64,000 nt of DNA from Henricia sp. BOLD:AAB3569 (taxonomy: Eukaryota > Echinodermata > Asteroidea > Spinulosida > Echinasteridae): contig JBBELK010000387.1 of the NCBI GenBank assembly GCA_037783545.1, forward strand, positions 1,426,001-1,490,000. The letters run 5' to 3'. The translations under genes and the position numbers were made by a program. Shown piece after piece: positions 20,007 through 39,863 of the stretch; position 1 is the first letter of the stretch; each line of letters begins with the position of its first letter. Under the pieces are notes generated by a model. The model saw only the letters and a program-made list of their open reading frames with translations. It was not told where the DNA came from and made no database searches.

Positions 20007-20240
20007 CAGTTGAAGTCAGAAGTATAAATACATGTACACCAATACCATCATCACCCAAAATGGTAAACAGGACTACCCGAACCATTGCAAGGTGTACAAG
20101 CTATGTTTTTAAGTTCTGCATGCACGTGTGGAATTCCACAAAATCAAGACTTTAGTAAAGACTGTTACAAAAATGGTGTAAGCACAACAGTTTTAACGTT
20201 TGGTTACATACAGTTGCATTTATACTTCTGACTTTAACTG
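20007..20240. mobile_element. Tc1-type MITE, 234 bp, Sleeping Beauty-like ends
   Basis: Ends CAGTTGAAGTCAGAAGTAT and its inverse are flanked by TA on both sides. The end sequence closely resembles the known inverted repeats of Sleeping Beauty-type Tc1 transposons. No transposase. A second copy is at 23920-24281. Confidence 0.87.
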
Positions 20241-20680
20241 TACGTACTATGTGCATAAAACATGTACAAGTGTCACAACTCGCGAGCATACCACGGCCGG
20301 CCAGCTGGCCAGCTGTGACGGCCTGCCGCATAGATTACAAAGTATTTTTGTGTTTTCATTCTAAACAAAAATGCAATTTAGTCGCTCAGTCCATTTGACA
20401 AAATTCTACCCGTCATGTTTTATTGTCCATTTCGCAAAGTGCCCGTCTGAAATCACGCATTGCCCGTCCAAAAGACGGGTGGACGGGTTGCTAGATGAAA
20501 CACTGCATGTACCTAGTACTTATTGCATGTAAAACAAAGAAAACACAATGAATTTTGTCGGGTAAAATTCAGTTATCCTTTTAAAATTGCACTGTGACTT
20601 AAATCCACTCCAAAAGTTAGGTAAACAATTTCAACATGCTCACTGTCAAAATATATAAATTGGGGGAACATTTTTGGAAA

Positions 20681-21015
20681 ACCCAACTAACTGCTGGGAG
20701 TAAACCTGCGATGGACGCTGGCATCCCATCTAGAAGGAGTATGCTCCGAGTCACCCCATGGCATGGAAACTAACGACCTGTTGGAGAAACCCAACTAACT
20801 GCTGGGGGTGAATCTGCGATGGACTATCATCCCATCCAGGGGGAGTAGCAATGCTCCTAGTCACTCCATGCCATGGAAACTAACGACCTGTTGGGGAAAC
20901 CCAACTAACTGCTGGAGGTGAATCTGCGATGGACTGGCATCCCATCCAGGGGGAGTAGCAATGCTCCCAGTCACTTCATGCTATGGAAACTAACCCGTTG
21001 GGGAAACCCAACTAA
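20681..21015. repeat. 108-110-bp tandem repeat, three copies plus partial
   Basis: ACCCAACTAACTG recurs at 20681, 20789, 20899 and 21006. Each unit also has CTGCGATGGA, CATCCCATC and GCATGGAAACTAAC-like blocks. Confidence 0.85.
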
Positions 21016-21675
21016 CTGTACGCATATATTAATTATTATAAAATTACATGTGTACATTATCAATTATGTTGATTTACACAGTATAATCGTGTGTACACTT
21101 TAGGAACGTTGCAAATTGCAATGGTATATAATTCAATTAATACAGAAAAGTGGTCATACTGGTTGCATTGTCATTAAAAAAAAAAACCCTAAAAAAATAA
21201 AAAATAAAATAAAATCACTTTTGTTAAAGTAAATCCTGGATAAATATATGTGTGTAACATTTTGAACAATGTTTTACTGCCAGAGATCTACTTTAAATTT
21301 TAAAAAACCTTCATTTTTTTCACATTTAAATTTTTAAAAATTTCACATTGTCTCAGTACAATATTGCAGGTTTATTTATTAATACCAGTATTTAAAAAAA
21401 AAAATCATTTTGAAAAGAAAATTAAAATTATAAATATTTTTATGAGCGTGCAAAATTTTATTTATGCTGTCATAACACGATAGAAAAAGTTTGAGAGAGA
21501 AATTATTGAGATTGTCAAATTTTTAAGTTGAGCATTACTTAAATTTGTTAACAGTACTCGAGGTTATTACACAATTCTTGAAATTTAGGGTCCAATTTTG
21601 TTGTGTCCCACTTAATTGCCTCAAATTTACGACATTTTTTAATGCTTTTATATCAAGAAGTGATTAAATGAAGTA

Positions 21676-22276
21676 CAGTACCTGCCAGAAGTTTGAGTAC
21701 ACTTGTTGAAAACTATGTATTTGCAATTTGTCTGTAAGATTGACCCTCATTTCGTAGAGTAATCACAGCTTGCCCTTTTTTTTTTACCCAACTGGGGTCC
21801 TTTTGCCATTTTACAACAGTTGTGTATGCAAGAAAGGCAAATATAGACTAGATAGCTATCTGATAGTGGTCAAGAACTGACTGGTGCCAATACTGTGCAT
21901 TCAGCTAGTACAAAGTGATTTTGGACACGCTCCAGGGACCTCAGAAAATCAGAGAACAGTCAGAACACGTGCAAAAGAACCTATTACACATAATCTGTTA
22001 CATACCGTAATACAATATTGTATTCATTGTATACTTCTTAAAACTTGTGTGACCGTCAGATGCTACTTTTTTTTAAATATGAAGCCACAGCCAGAGGTGG
22101 CTATTTTGAGGAATGAAAGATAAAGAGACATTTCTGAAGTTTCAAGGACATTTCTATGACATGCATTGATGAATATATTGGTTGCATAATGTGTTTTTTG
22201 TACTGGGCATAAAATGCTGTAAAATGTTACTATAAATAGTTTTCAACAGGTGTACTCAAACTTTTGGCTGGTACTG
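21676..22276. mobile_element. Tc1/mariner-type non-autonomous element, 601 bp
   Basis: Ends CAGTACCTGCCAGAAGTTTG and CAAACTTTTGGCTGGTACTG are inverted, with pairing extending through GAGTACACTTGTTGAAAAC. TA on both sides. No DDE transposase frame inside; the longest open frame is 79 codons. Confidence 0.87.
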
Positions 22277-22462
22277 TACAATTCCCCCAAAAAAATGGTT
22301 CGAAGGCAGTTTTACTTGCCGTTCGGGTTTGAGAACAAATTAACGCGTGTCAAGAACAGACCGCCTGACTCAGCCATAGAATGTTGCTTGTAGTATGTAC
22401 AATGCACAATTGGGACATTTTACCAATATGAAATGCTGCAATGGCCTCCTGACCCAATTGAC

Positions 22463-23371
22463 CTACTTGACGTACGTTATGGTCTGCAGCCCGTTGGAAT
22501 CCAAAACCGCATGCCTGATTAAGTTCAGTTCATCGACAATGTTGGTCAGAATTCGGTTTTGATTCTCCATGAGCTTCAGAAACCGTTCCTGAAAGTCCGT
22601 CGGTTTGCCGAAAACCGTGTCTTGTGATGGCGCCTCATTTTGCGGCGTGGAGTCACTCGTGGTCGAGCCGTTTGGAAGATTTTCGGGATCAATTACAGGG
22701 GGTTTTCTCGTGTTGTTTTCAAGATTATTTTTGACCGACGCTTGTTCTCTGACTAGCATTTCTTCTTCTTTTAAAGTTGTGAAATGAACAGGTTCTTGCG
22801 GTGACTGTTCTGGCGTGCAGTCATTCGAATCTTCGAGTTCTCCGTGATCCGTGCTTTCACTAGAATCTACGATTATAGTGACTTTTTCGTCGTTATCAAA
22901 ATCAATAGGATTCTGCAAAGCACGTCTCTTGTATGCGGTGCTCAGCGACGGATCTCCAATAACGGTAAAATTCTTGCGTTTGCGACCACCGAGATCCGCC
23001 GCCTGTTTGCGCTGGATCGTAACAAACTCGTTCTGATTTCCTAAATGCGGGACGTAACCAAGATAATACATCTGGTAGTACTGCTCGTATAAGTCGTAAA
23101 CTCTCGCAGAGCCGCGTAGTTTACGCTCGGGTCCCGTTTCCTCTTCCGCGCATGTTTCCACTTGTAGCAGGATGTCGCGATAGGCCCTGCCCGTCTTTTT
23201 TAGGAAGTTTTGGACGATTAGACCGTCGGCCCCGATCGCGTTGCCGATCATCTCGTAAAACTCATCCATGCGACGCAGCTCTTTGGCTATGAGATAGTCG
23301 TTGTACGATCGACAGAGCAGATTAAAGAAATCCTCGATGTGCCCCATTCCCCAGTTGAATCTCGGTGCCAT
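22463..23371 (-). CDS. Myb/SANT- or MADF-like DNA-binding protein, 302 aa
   Basis: A single uninterrupted reading frame starts at MAPRFNWGMG and ends at a TAG. The frame is open further upstream, but a TTCTAG acceptor lies 8 bases before this ATG, so the ATG (A at -3, G at +4) is taken as the start in exon 2 after a non-coding exon. Residues about 5-75 show the spacing of a Myb/SANT-like or MADF domain: a Trp, a helix FFNLLCRSYN, a second helix EFYEMIGNAIGADG, and a third NFLKKTGRAYRDIL. A basic patch GGRKRKNF (about residue 130) could be a nuclear signal. Residues 145-265 are acidic/polar and probably disordered. The tail (FQERFLKLMENQNRILTNIV...) is a predicted amphipathic helix or coiled coil, common at the C-terminus of such proteins. 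Role as a DNA-binding regulator, or a domesticated transposon-derived protein, is inference; no orthologue is recognised. Confidence 0.62.
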   Translation of the reverse strand: MAPRFNWGMGHIEDFFNLLCRSYNDYLIAKELRRMDEFYEMIGNAIGADGLIVQNFLKKTGRAYRDILLQVETCAEEETGPERKLRGSARVYDLYEQYYQMYYLGYVPHLGNQNEFVTIQRKQAADLGGRKRKNFTVIGDPSLSTAYKRRALQNPIDFDNDEKVTIIVDSSESTDHGELEDSNDCTPEQSPQEPVHFTTLKEEEMLVREQASVKNNLENNTRKPPVIDPENLPNGSTTSDSTPQNEAPSQDTVFGKPTDFQERFLKLMENQNRILTNIVDELNLIRHAVLDSNGLQTITYVK

Positions 23372-23518
23372 CGTTTTTCCTAGAACCCAAACAAAAAATA
23401 AATGTTCATCAAATGTGTTTATCAAATCGTTTCAAACGATTCACTGTTTTATCCAAGAAAATTGTACAACCTTACGCAGTTAAATCTAAAACCCCTAACT
23501 ACCTAAATACAGTATATT

Positions 23519-23872
23519 TAAAGGAGTGTGTCCAGATCTTTTGAACCCCCATTTTTCCCATGGGTGTTCAGATTTTGATACCATATCATTTGTCATATTT
23601 GTCTCATTACCATTCTGAAATTTAGCGCTCTCAACCCATATATTTTCAAGGATATCGTCAAAAAACCACCAACGTTTTGTAAACTCATATATCTGGTTCA
23701 ATAAAGCAGTGCAGTGATTACACCATCCTTTTTGCCTCCACATCCAAATTGGAGATTGCACATTTCCTGTTTTCTTTCCATGGGTAGTATTTTGGGGAGG
23801 TATTTTGTACGATTCCTAGGTTAAAACAAAATCCATTTTTTTCTGGAAAAATCTGATCACGCCCTTTAAGGA
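23519..23872. mobile_element. Possible TIR element
   Basis: TAAAGGAGTGTGTCCAGATC at the left pairs loosely with GAAAAATCTGATCACGCCCT at the right. Non-coding. Confidence 0.4.
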
Positions 23873-23919
23873 TAACTTCAACACAATTTGAAACTCCACC
23901 CAAGGCCTGGCAATAGGTA

Positions 23920-24281
23920 CAGTTGAAGTCAGAAGTATTTATACATGTACACCATCATCACCTAAAATGGTAAACAGGACTACCGGAACCATTGCAAGGG
24001 CTGCTTTCGAGCGCTCGTCCCTGGTGCTCCCAGGTGGTGGAAACGTTACGTCACACACATGCTTACACACACATTCGGGCGAGACCATGGAGCACCATGG
24101 AGCACCTGGTGCCGCGCTCGAAAGCAGCCAAGGTGTGCAAGCTATGTTTTTAAGTACTGCATGCACGTGAAGAATTTCACAAAGTAAAGACTGTTACAAA
24201 AATGGTGACAACGCAAATTTAAGCACAACAGTTTTAACACATGGTTGCATACAGTTGCATTTAAACTTCCGATTTCAACTG
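23920..24281. mobile_element. Tc1-type MITE, second copy, carrying a nested element
   Basis: Same ends (CAGTTGAAGTCAGAAGTAT) and TA flanks as 20007-20240, but 128 bp longer. Most of the difference is the nested palindromic insertion at 24000-24128. Confidence 0.87.
24000..24128. mobile_element. Nested palindromic MITE, 129 bp, 5-bp target duplication
   Basis: Ends GCTGCTTTCGAGCGC and GCGCTCGAAAGCAGC are perfect inverted repeats. CAAGG occurs on both sides (23995-23999 and 24129-24133). The empty site is visible in the Tc1 copy at 20007-20240 (GCAAGGTGTACAAG). Confidence 0.88.
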
Positions 24282-24302
24282 TATATGAAATATTAAAATA
24301 AA

Positions 24303-24480
24303 ATAATTACCTCAATTTTTGTTGGACGTTTATGGAACTTGACAGAAGGCACACGTTTGTATGAAGAACGGCCACAGTAGATGCAGTAAAAGCGGCGGGA
24401 TGCGTGTAATGAGGATAACGTCCGACGCGTGGAATTCAGTTCATGAGAAGTCCGTGTCCAAGTCGCAGCCGCACTTTGCC
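24303..24480 (-). other. Possible upstream exon with THAP-like start (uncertain)
   Basis: On the minus strand an open frame reads RFYCIYCGRSSYKRVPSVKF then HKRPTKIE and ends at GAG|GTAATT. The C-x2-C followed by a V-x-FHKxP stretch resembles the beginning of a THAP zinc finger, but there is no nearby Met and the exit phase (0) does not fit the Myb-like ORF downstream. It may be a 5' non-coding exon, a gene fragment or chance. Confidence 0.2.
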
Positions 24481-25255
24481 AGTCTGAGTAAAATCCTTTT
24501 AAAAAACACACAATGCTGATTTTTAGTGAATGCCTCAAATTTTGCGAATATAACATTTTCTGCCAAAATGTCACAACATGACATGTCACAACATGTCGGA
24601 TGAGCTAAAATGGTATATTTGGACTAACTCAGACTTTTAAAGACATGCGACATGGACACATAAACAAATACATGTAGATTTTGTGCATCACATGCCAGAC
24701 TTTCGTACGGTGTTTGAATGAAGTGTGTGCTGCAAACGCCATTTAGCGGATTAGCTATTTTTGTCCGGCAGCCATTTAACAAATTGTTGCATGCGCTTTA
24801 TAGTCAAAAAGCACGTTTCTGAAATCTCACCTTACAGTCAAAATCAAACATTGAACGAATGAGGGCACTCTCAAGTGGCTTGCGCCCATCGCGCGTTATA
24901 TTCGAACACAAAACACGCTATGCGCGCACGCCTTCCAAACATTTGCTTTTTATGGAAATCTCTGCCCGCGCTACGGGCCCGTGCTCCGCGTACGCAACTG
25001 TCGCATACGCAACTTTCTCCTACGTACGGACGTGTGATTCCCCCAATTTTCCACTGTGGCTATGGCAATTTCCCCCCAAATCACATAGTTCGAGCCCCCT
25101 TACGCTTTCAGGAATACGGCCTATTACTGATATGGTTTGACCCTAGCTAAATCAGTTCTTTGCAGAAGGGCGCCGGCGCCTCTGTTGGTGAAACACGATT
25201 GGTGATCATATGGCCTATTTTTGGGTTTACAGTCAACTCGACCGTTTACCAACTC

Positions 25256-25629
25256 GACGGTCGTGGCCGAGCGGCTTAGGTCATTGACTCGCAATTATAG
25301 GTGAAAACTTGGGGTTGCAGGTTCGAACCTCCCCACGGCTACGGTACCTGTGCCCTTGGGCAAGGCACTCAACCACACTTGCTCCATCCTTCGGAAGGGA
25401 TGTAAAGCCGTTGGTCCAGTGTGTTAGGTAATATGGAAACGCACTCTAAAGATCCCAGAGCATTCTTTCGTGAAGAGCAAGGGGGATCATCCCCGGTGTC
25501 TCTGGTCATTTCTAATTATAATTCTTCATGGGTTTCCTCACGCTTGCGAGTGACAGTGCAATGAGCACTATTGAGGAATCCTTGGTATGAATACCAGAAA
25601 GAAATAATAATAATAATAAATAATAATAA
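25256..25629 (+). mobile_element. tRNA-derived SINE inserted in a 17-bp minisatellite
   Basis: A box TGGCCGAGCGGCTTAGG, B box GGTTCGAACCT, body GGGCAAGGCACTCAACCACA, 3' end TTGAGGAATCCTTGGTATGA, tail (TAA)n. The minisatellite sequence (CCAACTCGAC) is on both sides, so the SINE landed inside it. Confidence 0.87.
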
Positions 25630-25955
25630 CTCGACCGTCGTACCAACTCGACCGTCGTACCAACTCGACCGTCGTACCAACTCGACCGTCGTACCAACTC
25701 GACCGTCGTACCAACTCGACCGTCGTACCAACTCGACCGTCGTACCAACTCGACCGTCGTACCAACTCGACCGTCGTACCAACTCGACCGTCGTACCAAC
25801 TCGACCGTCGTACCAACTCGACCGTCGTACCAACTCGACCGTCGTACCAACTCGACCGTCGTACCAACTCGACCGTCGTACCAACTCGACCGTCGTACCA
25901 ACTCGACCGTCGTACCAACTCGACCGTCGTACCAACTCGACCGTCGTACCAACTC
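25630..25955. repeat. 17-bp minisatellite, about 19 copies
   Basis: Unit CTCGACCGTCGTACCAA repeats almost without change. Because 17 is not a multiple of three, open frames cycle through it on both strands; they are not genes. Two diverged units precede the SINE at 25231-25255. Confidence 0.97.
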
Positions 25956-26239
25956 AACCGTTGATCAACTCGACTTCACAGTCGAGTCAACTCGAGTGTT
26001 TTCAACGCCGGCGGCTGCCCGAGACCATTGTGTGTCCACGGCCCGGTGGGTTCCATGCGAAAATCACACCAGTTGGGTTTTAACAATCCACGCGAAAAAT
26101 ATATTTTGTATACATGTAGGCCGACATGTACATTATGCTTATAATCACGAACCAGTGGCCGGCCGTCTACTAGGCCTACATGTGACACAACGGACGAGTT
26201 GACTTCTGCAATAAAAGTAAAACGTACAACGGACAAGTT

Positions 26240-26402
26240 GACTTCTGCAATAAAACGGTCGAGTTGGTACAACGGTCGAGTTGGTACAACGGTCAAGTTG
26301 ACTCCTTCGGTCGAGCGCACGATGGTCGAGTTAATACGACGGTCGAGTTGGTACGACGATCGAGTTGGTAGGAGTCGAGTTGGCAAACGGTCGAGCTGGT
26401 AA
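26240..26402. repeat. Diverged inverted arm of the 17-bp minisatellite
   Basis: Units such as GGTCGAGTTGGTACAACGGT are reverse complements of the array at 25630-25955, with more divergence. The two together could form a long hairpin. This lies 0.5 kb upstream of the TRAM start codon. Confidence 0.85.
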
Positions 26403-26898
26403 CGTGTACAGTATTTATACCATTTTATATTTATACTTACATGTACAATGGTATGCTAAAAGGATTCTTTTTGTCGCGCGAATCGACAGTACTTTGGCCT
26501 TTTTTGTCCTGCCGTCGAAGCGAGAGAATGAGAGAGCGCCCCCACTCGTCTAGACTCGCGTACGTTGGTCTTCGGCTTTGTTATGCAGAAAATGATAGGC
26601 TTTGACGAAAACCAGCTAACTGTTGCCAACGGCTGTTTTATGTATTATATTTAACGTGCTTGTTGAGGCTCTTGAAACACAAACAGTCGTGCTATTGTAG
26701 CCAGCTAAATAATTCCATGTAGAGGCAAATAGATTTTTCAGCCGTAGCCAGATAGTTCGGAGATCGGACTCTGCCTAGATGCCAACAACAACAACTTAAC
26801 AAGTTTCCCAACGACTGTTCACTGTATTGTACGCCGCCATATGCGATATGCACGCACGGAACTAAATTACGTACGTACGTACGTGTACAGCTAGCTAG

Positions 26899-36242
<9,344 letters not shown>

Positions 36243-36521
36243 AAAATAGTCCTCAAACACACGCCCCAAAAGTTTTTGTTTTTGTTGTTTGTTAGCACAG
36301 GCGCCCCATCTCAAGCAAAATCATGACTCGAGTTATTCACTGGTCGAACGTCATCCTGGCAATGCACTTGCGACTAACGCTCAAGTGCGAACGCCTTTGG
36401 TTAGTCAACTGGTTCCGCGCAAAATGCTGCAACAACTAAATGCCTGATGGGTACCAGTGACCAGCGCGACCGTGGGCTGGTTCAAAATGGTCGACTAAAC
36501 ATGACTAACCATGACTGACTA

Positions 36522-36929
36522 GGGGCGTGTTTGTTTCGGACGGATCCAGATTCAGATCGGCGCATTACCGAGGTGAACTCGTTCACTTCGCACACATCCT
36601 GATCGAGATCTGTGATCTGTGGAATCCTTCTCGAGAGGTGGTTCAGCGCTAGATCCAAAATGGCGATGTAAACATCGGGAAGATTTTGTGTGAGTAAAAC
36701 CGTGTCGCTTCAGTTTTCAGAGGCAACACACGATGCAAACAAATCTAGAATGCTTGTTTAATTACGACGAATGTCGTGGGAGAAATTTGAAACAGAAATT
36801 TGACAAATTTGGTAAATAAATTGCAATTCACGTGATTTGAGATCCGAGTTGAGAGCAGTTTCGTTTGTTTCTGCGCGGTAAAACAGATCGCGATCTGGAT
36901 TCGGAACTGTCATGAAACAAACACGCCCT
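36522..36929. mobile_element. TIR element (GGGGCGTGTTTGTTTC)
   Basis: The left end GGGGCGTGTTTGTTTC pairs with GAAACAAACACGCCC at the right. Subterminal GGATCCAGATTCAGATCG pairs with CGATCTGGATTC. Lies just after the TRAM stop codon, possibly in the 3' UTR. Confidence 0.72.
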
Positions 36930-37328
36930 ATAATGGGTTTAGTTGGAAATAGTCGAACTATAGTTAACATTTCACCACTTGCACGGAACCGCCATATTGG
37001 CAAAACAGCGAGGCTTTCCTTGCATGAACAATGACTCCCTCGCATCGTTACCATGTCAGTTGGTATGACGTTAACCTTTGTCCATTGTAAAATATGACGT
37101 ATGCCAGGAAAGTCTGGTTTTGAATGCAACCGTGCCAGTGGTGAATGGTCGTAAATCGAACTTGCACATGCTTGCCATAGACTACTACAGTATGATGTTA
37201 GTTGACAGGTTAACTGGGTCTAAACATTCGGTGGTAATCTGAAACGTCCATTGGTAAAGCACAGGGAAACGGTTCACTGGTTTTAGTGTAGAGACCCAGT
37301 AACCTTGGCAACATATAATTTGGGAAGC

Positions 37329-37454
37329 TTAAAGGAGCACGTCAGCAATGTTTGCGCGCCAAATTCGTGCCATAAAATACGCAGCTCCATAGCAAAGGCA
37401 TGGAGCTGCATATTTCGTGGCACGAATTTGTTGCTGACGAGCCTGCGCCTTTGA
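37329..37454. mobile_element. MITE family C copy (GCTCGTCAGCAA type)
   Basis: Palindrome with GTCAGCAATGTTTGCGCGCC, AATTCGTGCCATAAAATACG and their inverse, loop AAAGGCATGG. Family copies or parts are at 17629, 38497-39163, 60592 and 61158-61261. Confidence 0.75.
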
Positions 37455-37522
37455 ACCTGAGGTCTTTGGTTCATACCCTGACTGCATCTAATTTTCTCCA
37501 ATGTTTTGACATTTACTTAGAA

Positions 37523-37659
37523 TAAGGCTGGATCCGAATTAGTGGCTTTGGCTATGGCTGTGGCTGTTGCTATGCTGTTTCTAAGGACTGTCATTGTCCG
37601 CCCATAGCAACAGCATAGCAACAGCCATAGCCAAAGCCACTAATTCGGATCCAGCCTTA
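37523..37659. mobile_element. Near-perfect palindromic MITE, 137 bp
   Basis: TAAGGCTGGATCCGAATTAG and its inverse CTAATTCGGATCCAGCCTTA. Arms of about 58 bp pair almost completely. Confidence 0.85.
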
Positions 37660-37800
37660 CATTCATTCAATTCACATGAATTTTTTATTGTTATGAATGC
37701 TCAGTTTTTGAGGTTTTTTCTTTATATTAACTTCTGTGTTCTGAATCAACCTTGTCCTACATATACACCAATCCGAGCTGCAAAGTCATGGTCTGTGTAC

Positions 37801-38008
37801 GTCCGCCATAGCTGGGGGCCATCCAGTGCCATGAACTGTGGGTTTTGTGTTGATGATATGCTGTTACATTATGTTGTCACTTCGAACAATTTTGCGCGTT
37901 TATTTGCTTGCAAAGCCTGTGTACGCGTACGCGTTGTGCGCTGTTCGATTTAACAACAAGACAAAGCGCCCAGTGCATGGCAGTGGATGGCCCCCAGTAA
38001 TGGCGGAC
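37801..38008. mobile_element. TIR element (GTCCGCCAT)
   Basis: GTCCGCCATAGCTGGGGGCC ATCCA pairs with TGGATGGCCCCCAGTAATGGCGGAC. About 45-bp arms with a few mismatches. Confidence 0.72.
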
Positions 38009-38496
38009 TTGCAGGGAAGGAGTCCTTAGCAACCGGATTCGTGTATAAGTGAATATTTTGGTGGTGTAGATTATAGCTCGAAACTTTGTGTGACAAATAG
38101 ACCAGTTGCGTGATAGATTTGCATAAGTCCTGGAGTCGCACCTTATATTTACATAAATGCTAGAGTCCCGCCTTCACGCTATATGGTGCTAGAGAACGAG
38201 TGACTCAAGCACCATACTATATCTGGCAAATCGGCCCGTTTCCAGGGGGTGCATGTTAAATCTCTCGGCCTCCTTTATCTTTCTTATTTGAACTGTTTAT
38301 TAGTATAGGTATTGGTCTTACAGATTGTAACTGAATCCCATGATGCCTTGAGAATGTGTACGAAGTTTTTCGGTCAACAAAAGTACACGTAGTGCCGTAG
38401 TAGATTGTTGTACGTGACTTGTCTAACTAAAACTGTTTTTAGTTTTAAAACAGTAGATGTGCTTTATTAAGGTCTCAATTTTTGAATGTCGTAGAA

Positions 38497-38934
38497 TTAA
38501 AGAAGCAGGCTTGTCAATACACCACGAACAAATTCGTGCCACGAATTTCACCGCGCTCCATACCTTGCCCGAGTAGGGCAGCTGCTCTTACAATCCCAGA
38601 GGGTGGAGGCTCATTATTTATGCGAGCTCGCCACTGTGTGTTTATGCGTTGCTAGGCTAATCGAATCGCGCGCGCTTAGTTGTGTGTTGTTGTATGTCGT
38701 TTTTACCAGAGAGTTCACATACGGTCAATTCAACCATCTATATGACACCTTCTTGAAGCAAATGTGACCATATCTGTAATATAATGTGAATTTGGTTGAA
38801 ACTAAATGTCATGAATTTACAAAGGGTGTGTTTTCTGTGATTTCTAATTCTAATTCTTCATGGGTTTCCTCACGCTTGCGAGTGACAGTGCAATGAGCAC
38901 TATTGAGGAATCCTTGGTATGAATACCAGAAAGA

Positions 38935-38977
<43 letters not shown>

Positions 38978-39163
38978 GATATTTGATTTAGAAAAGATAC
39001 ACACCCTATTTGCAGAATGGACGAGGCTATTAGCCTGCCCCATGGCCCTACACCATCTGGGACCATAAGAGCGGCTGCCCTACTATACTAGGGCAAGGTA
39101 TGGAGCGCGGTGAAATTCGTGGCACGAATTTGTCTGTCGTACCTTGACGAGCCGCGTCTTTAA
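38497..39163. mobile_element. Long MITE family C copy containing a SINE 3' end
   Basis: Ends TTAAAGAAGCAGGCTTGTCA and TTGACGAGCCGCGTCTTTAA. AATTCGTGCCACGAATTTCA CCGCGCTCCATACCTTGCCC is mirrored on the right. The loop carries the 3' end of a SINE (38850-38985) with an (AAT)n tail. Confidence 0.72.
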
Positions 39164-39571
39164 GATTTAGTTTCTTTCCAGGTGTTTTACCACAGAATTA
39201 TTTTTCTGCGGTTTTGTTTCTACTTTTCATTTCATTTAGCGTGGTTCATTTCGTCGTCGTAGTCTAGAAAATTTGTAAATATTGTACGAAATATGGCATA
39301 TTCTTGACACTATACGCTAATATCAATTGCACTGTAAATGTATGAGTTTTCCGGTATTTTTGTGTATTTACCCAAAATATACCCATTTCTGAAAATTACA
39401 GCAAAACATTGTCTAATAACATATAATAACCTAATTAGTACAGCTATTTTAAAGCGTCGATATTAACCGCTTGCAGTTGTTTGTAAATTGCTTTAAAATT
39501 TAATTGTCTTTGTTGTAAAGCATGACAATTTGAATGTATTGTTACGTGTACTGTTAAGCAAATTATAATTA

Positions 39572-39863
39572 TTAAAGGCCATTGTATCATTTGCAATGAC
39601 CCAATTTTGTTTTTCATGAGTTGACAAGAAAATGGTATTTCATGCAGGAAATTGACAACCGAAGGTGGTTTTCTAAAAAAGTCTCGTTTAATACCATTCA
39701 CTTGTACACAAAATCCATATATAGTTTTCTGAAGCTTTGATGCATCTAAGTAGCTAACATTTCTTCATGCTAGTTTGCCAACATTCTTCCTTGGATATGT
39801 TACACTCTTATTCCACGAATCTGCAAAAAGTTTTATCTTGCAAATGATACGTAGGGCCTTTAA
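39572..39863 (-). mobile_element. MITE family B copy (inverse orientation)
   Basis: TTAAAGGCCATTGTATCATT at the left and CAAATGATACGTAGGGCCTT-TAA at the right, a shorter inverse copy of the 4003-4340 element. It keeps the intact CTACTTAGATGC site. Confidence 0.78.

Noticed and set aside
22463..23425. Longer 320-aa version of the Myb-like protein
   Set aside because: The first 18 codons lie across a likely TTCTAG acceptor; the Met at 23371 has the better initiation context.
23495..23761. 88-codon minus-strand frame upstream of the Myb-like gene
   Set aside because: Lies inside a possible TIR repeat; no domain, and no splice sites linking it to the gene.
25630..25955. CRISPR-like array
   Set aside because: Repeats are contiguous with no spacers, and the genome is eukaryotic; it is a minisatellite. 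The same applies to the 309-bp satellite and the 28-bp repeat.
25512..26083. Open frames of 129-170 codons on both strands
   Set aside because: They run through the 17-bp tandem repeat, which keeps all frames open; repetitive peptide, no splice or domain support.
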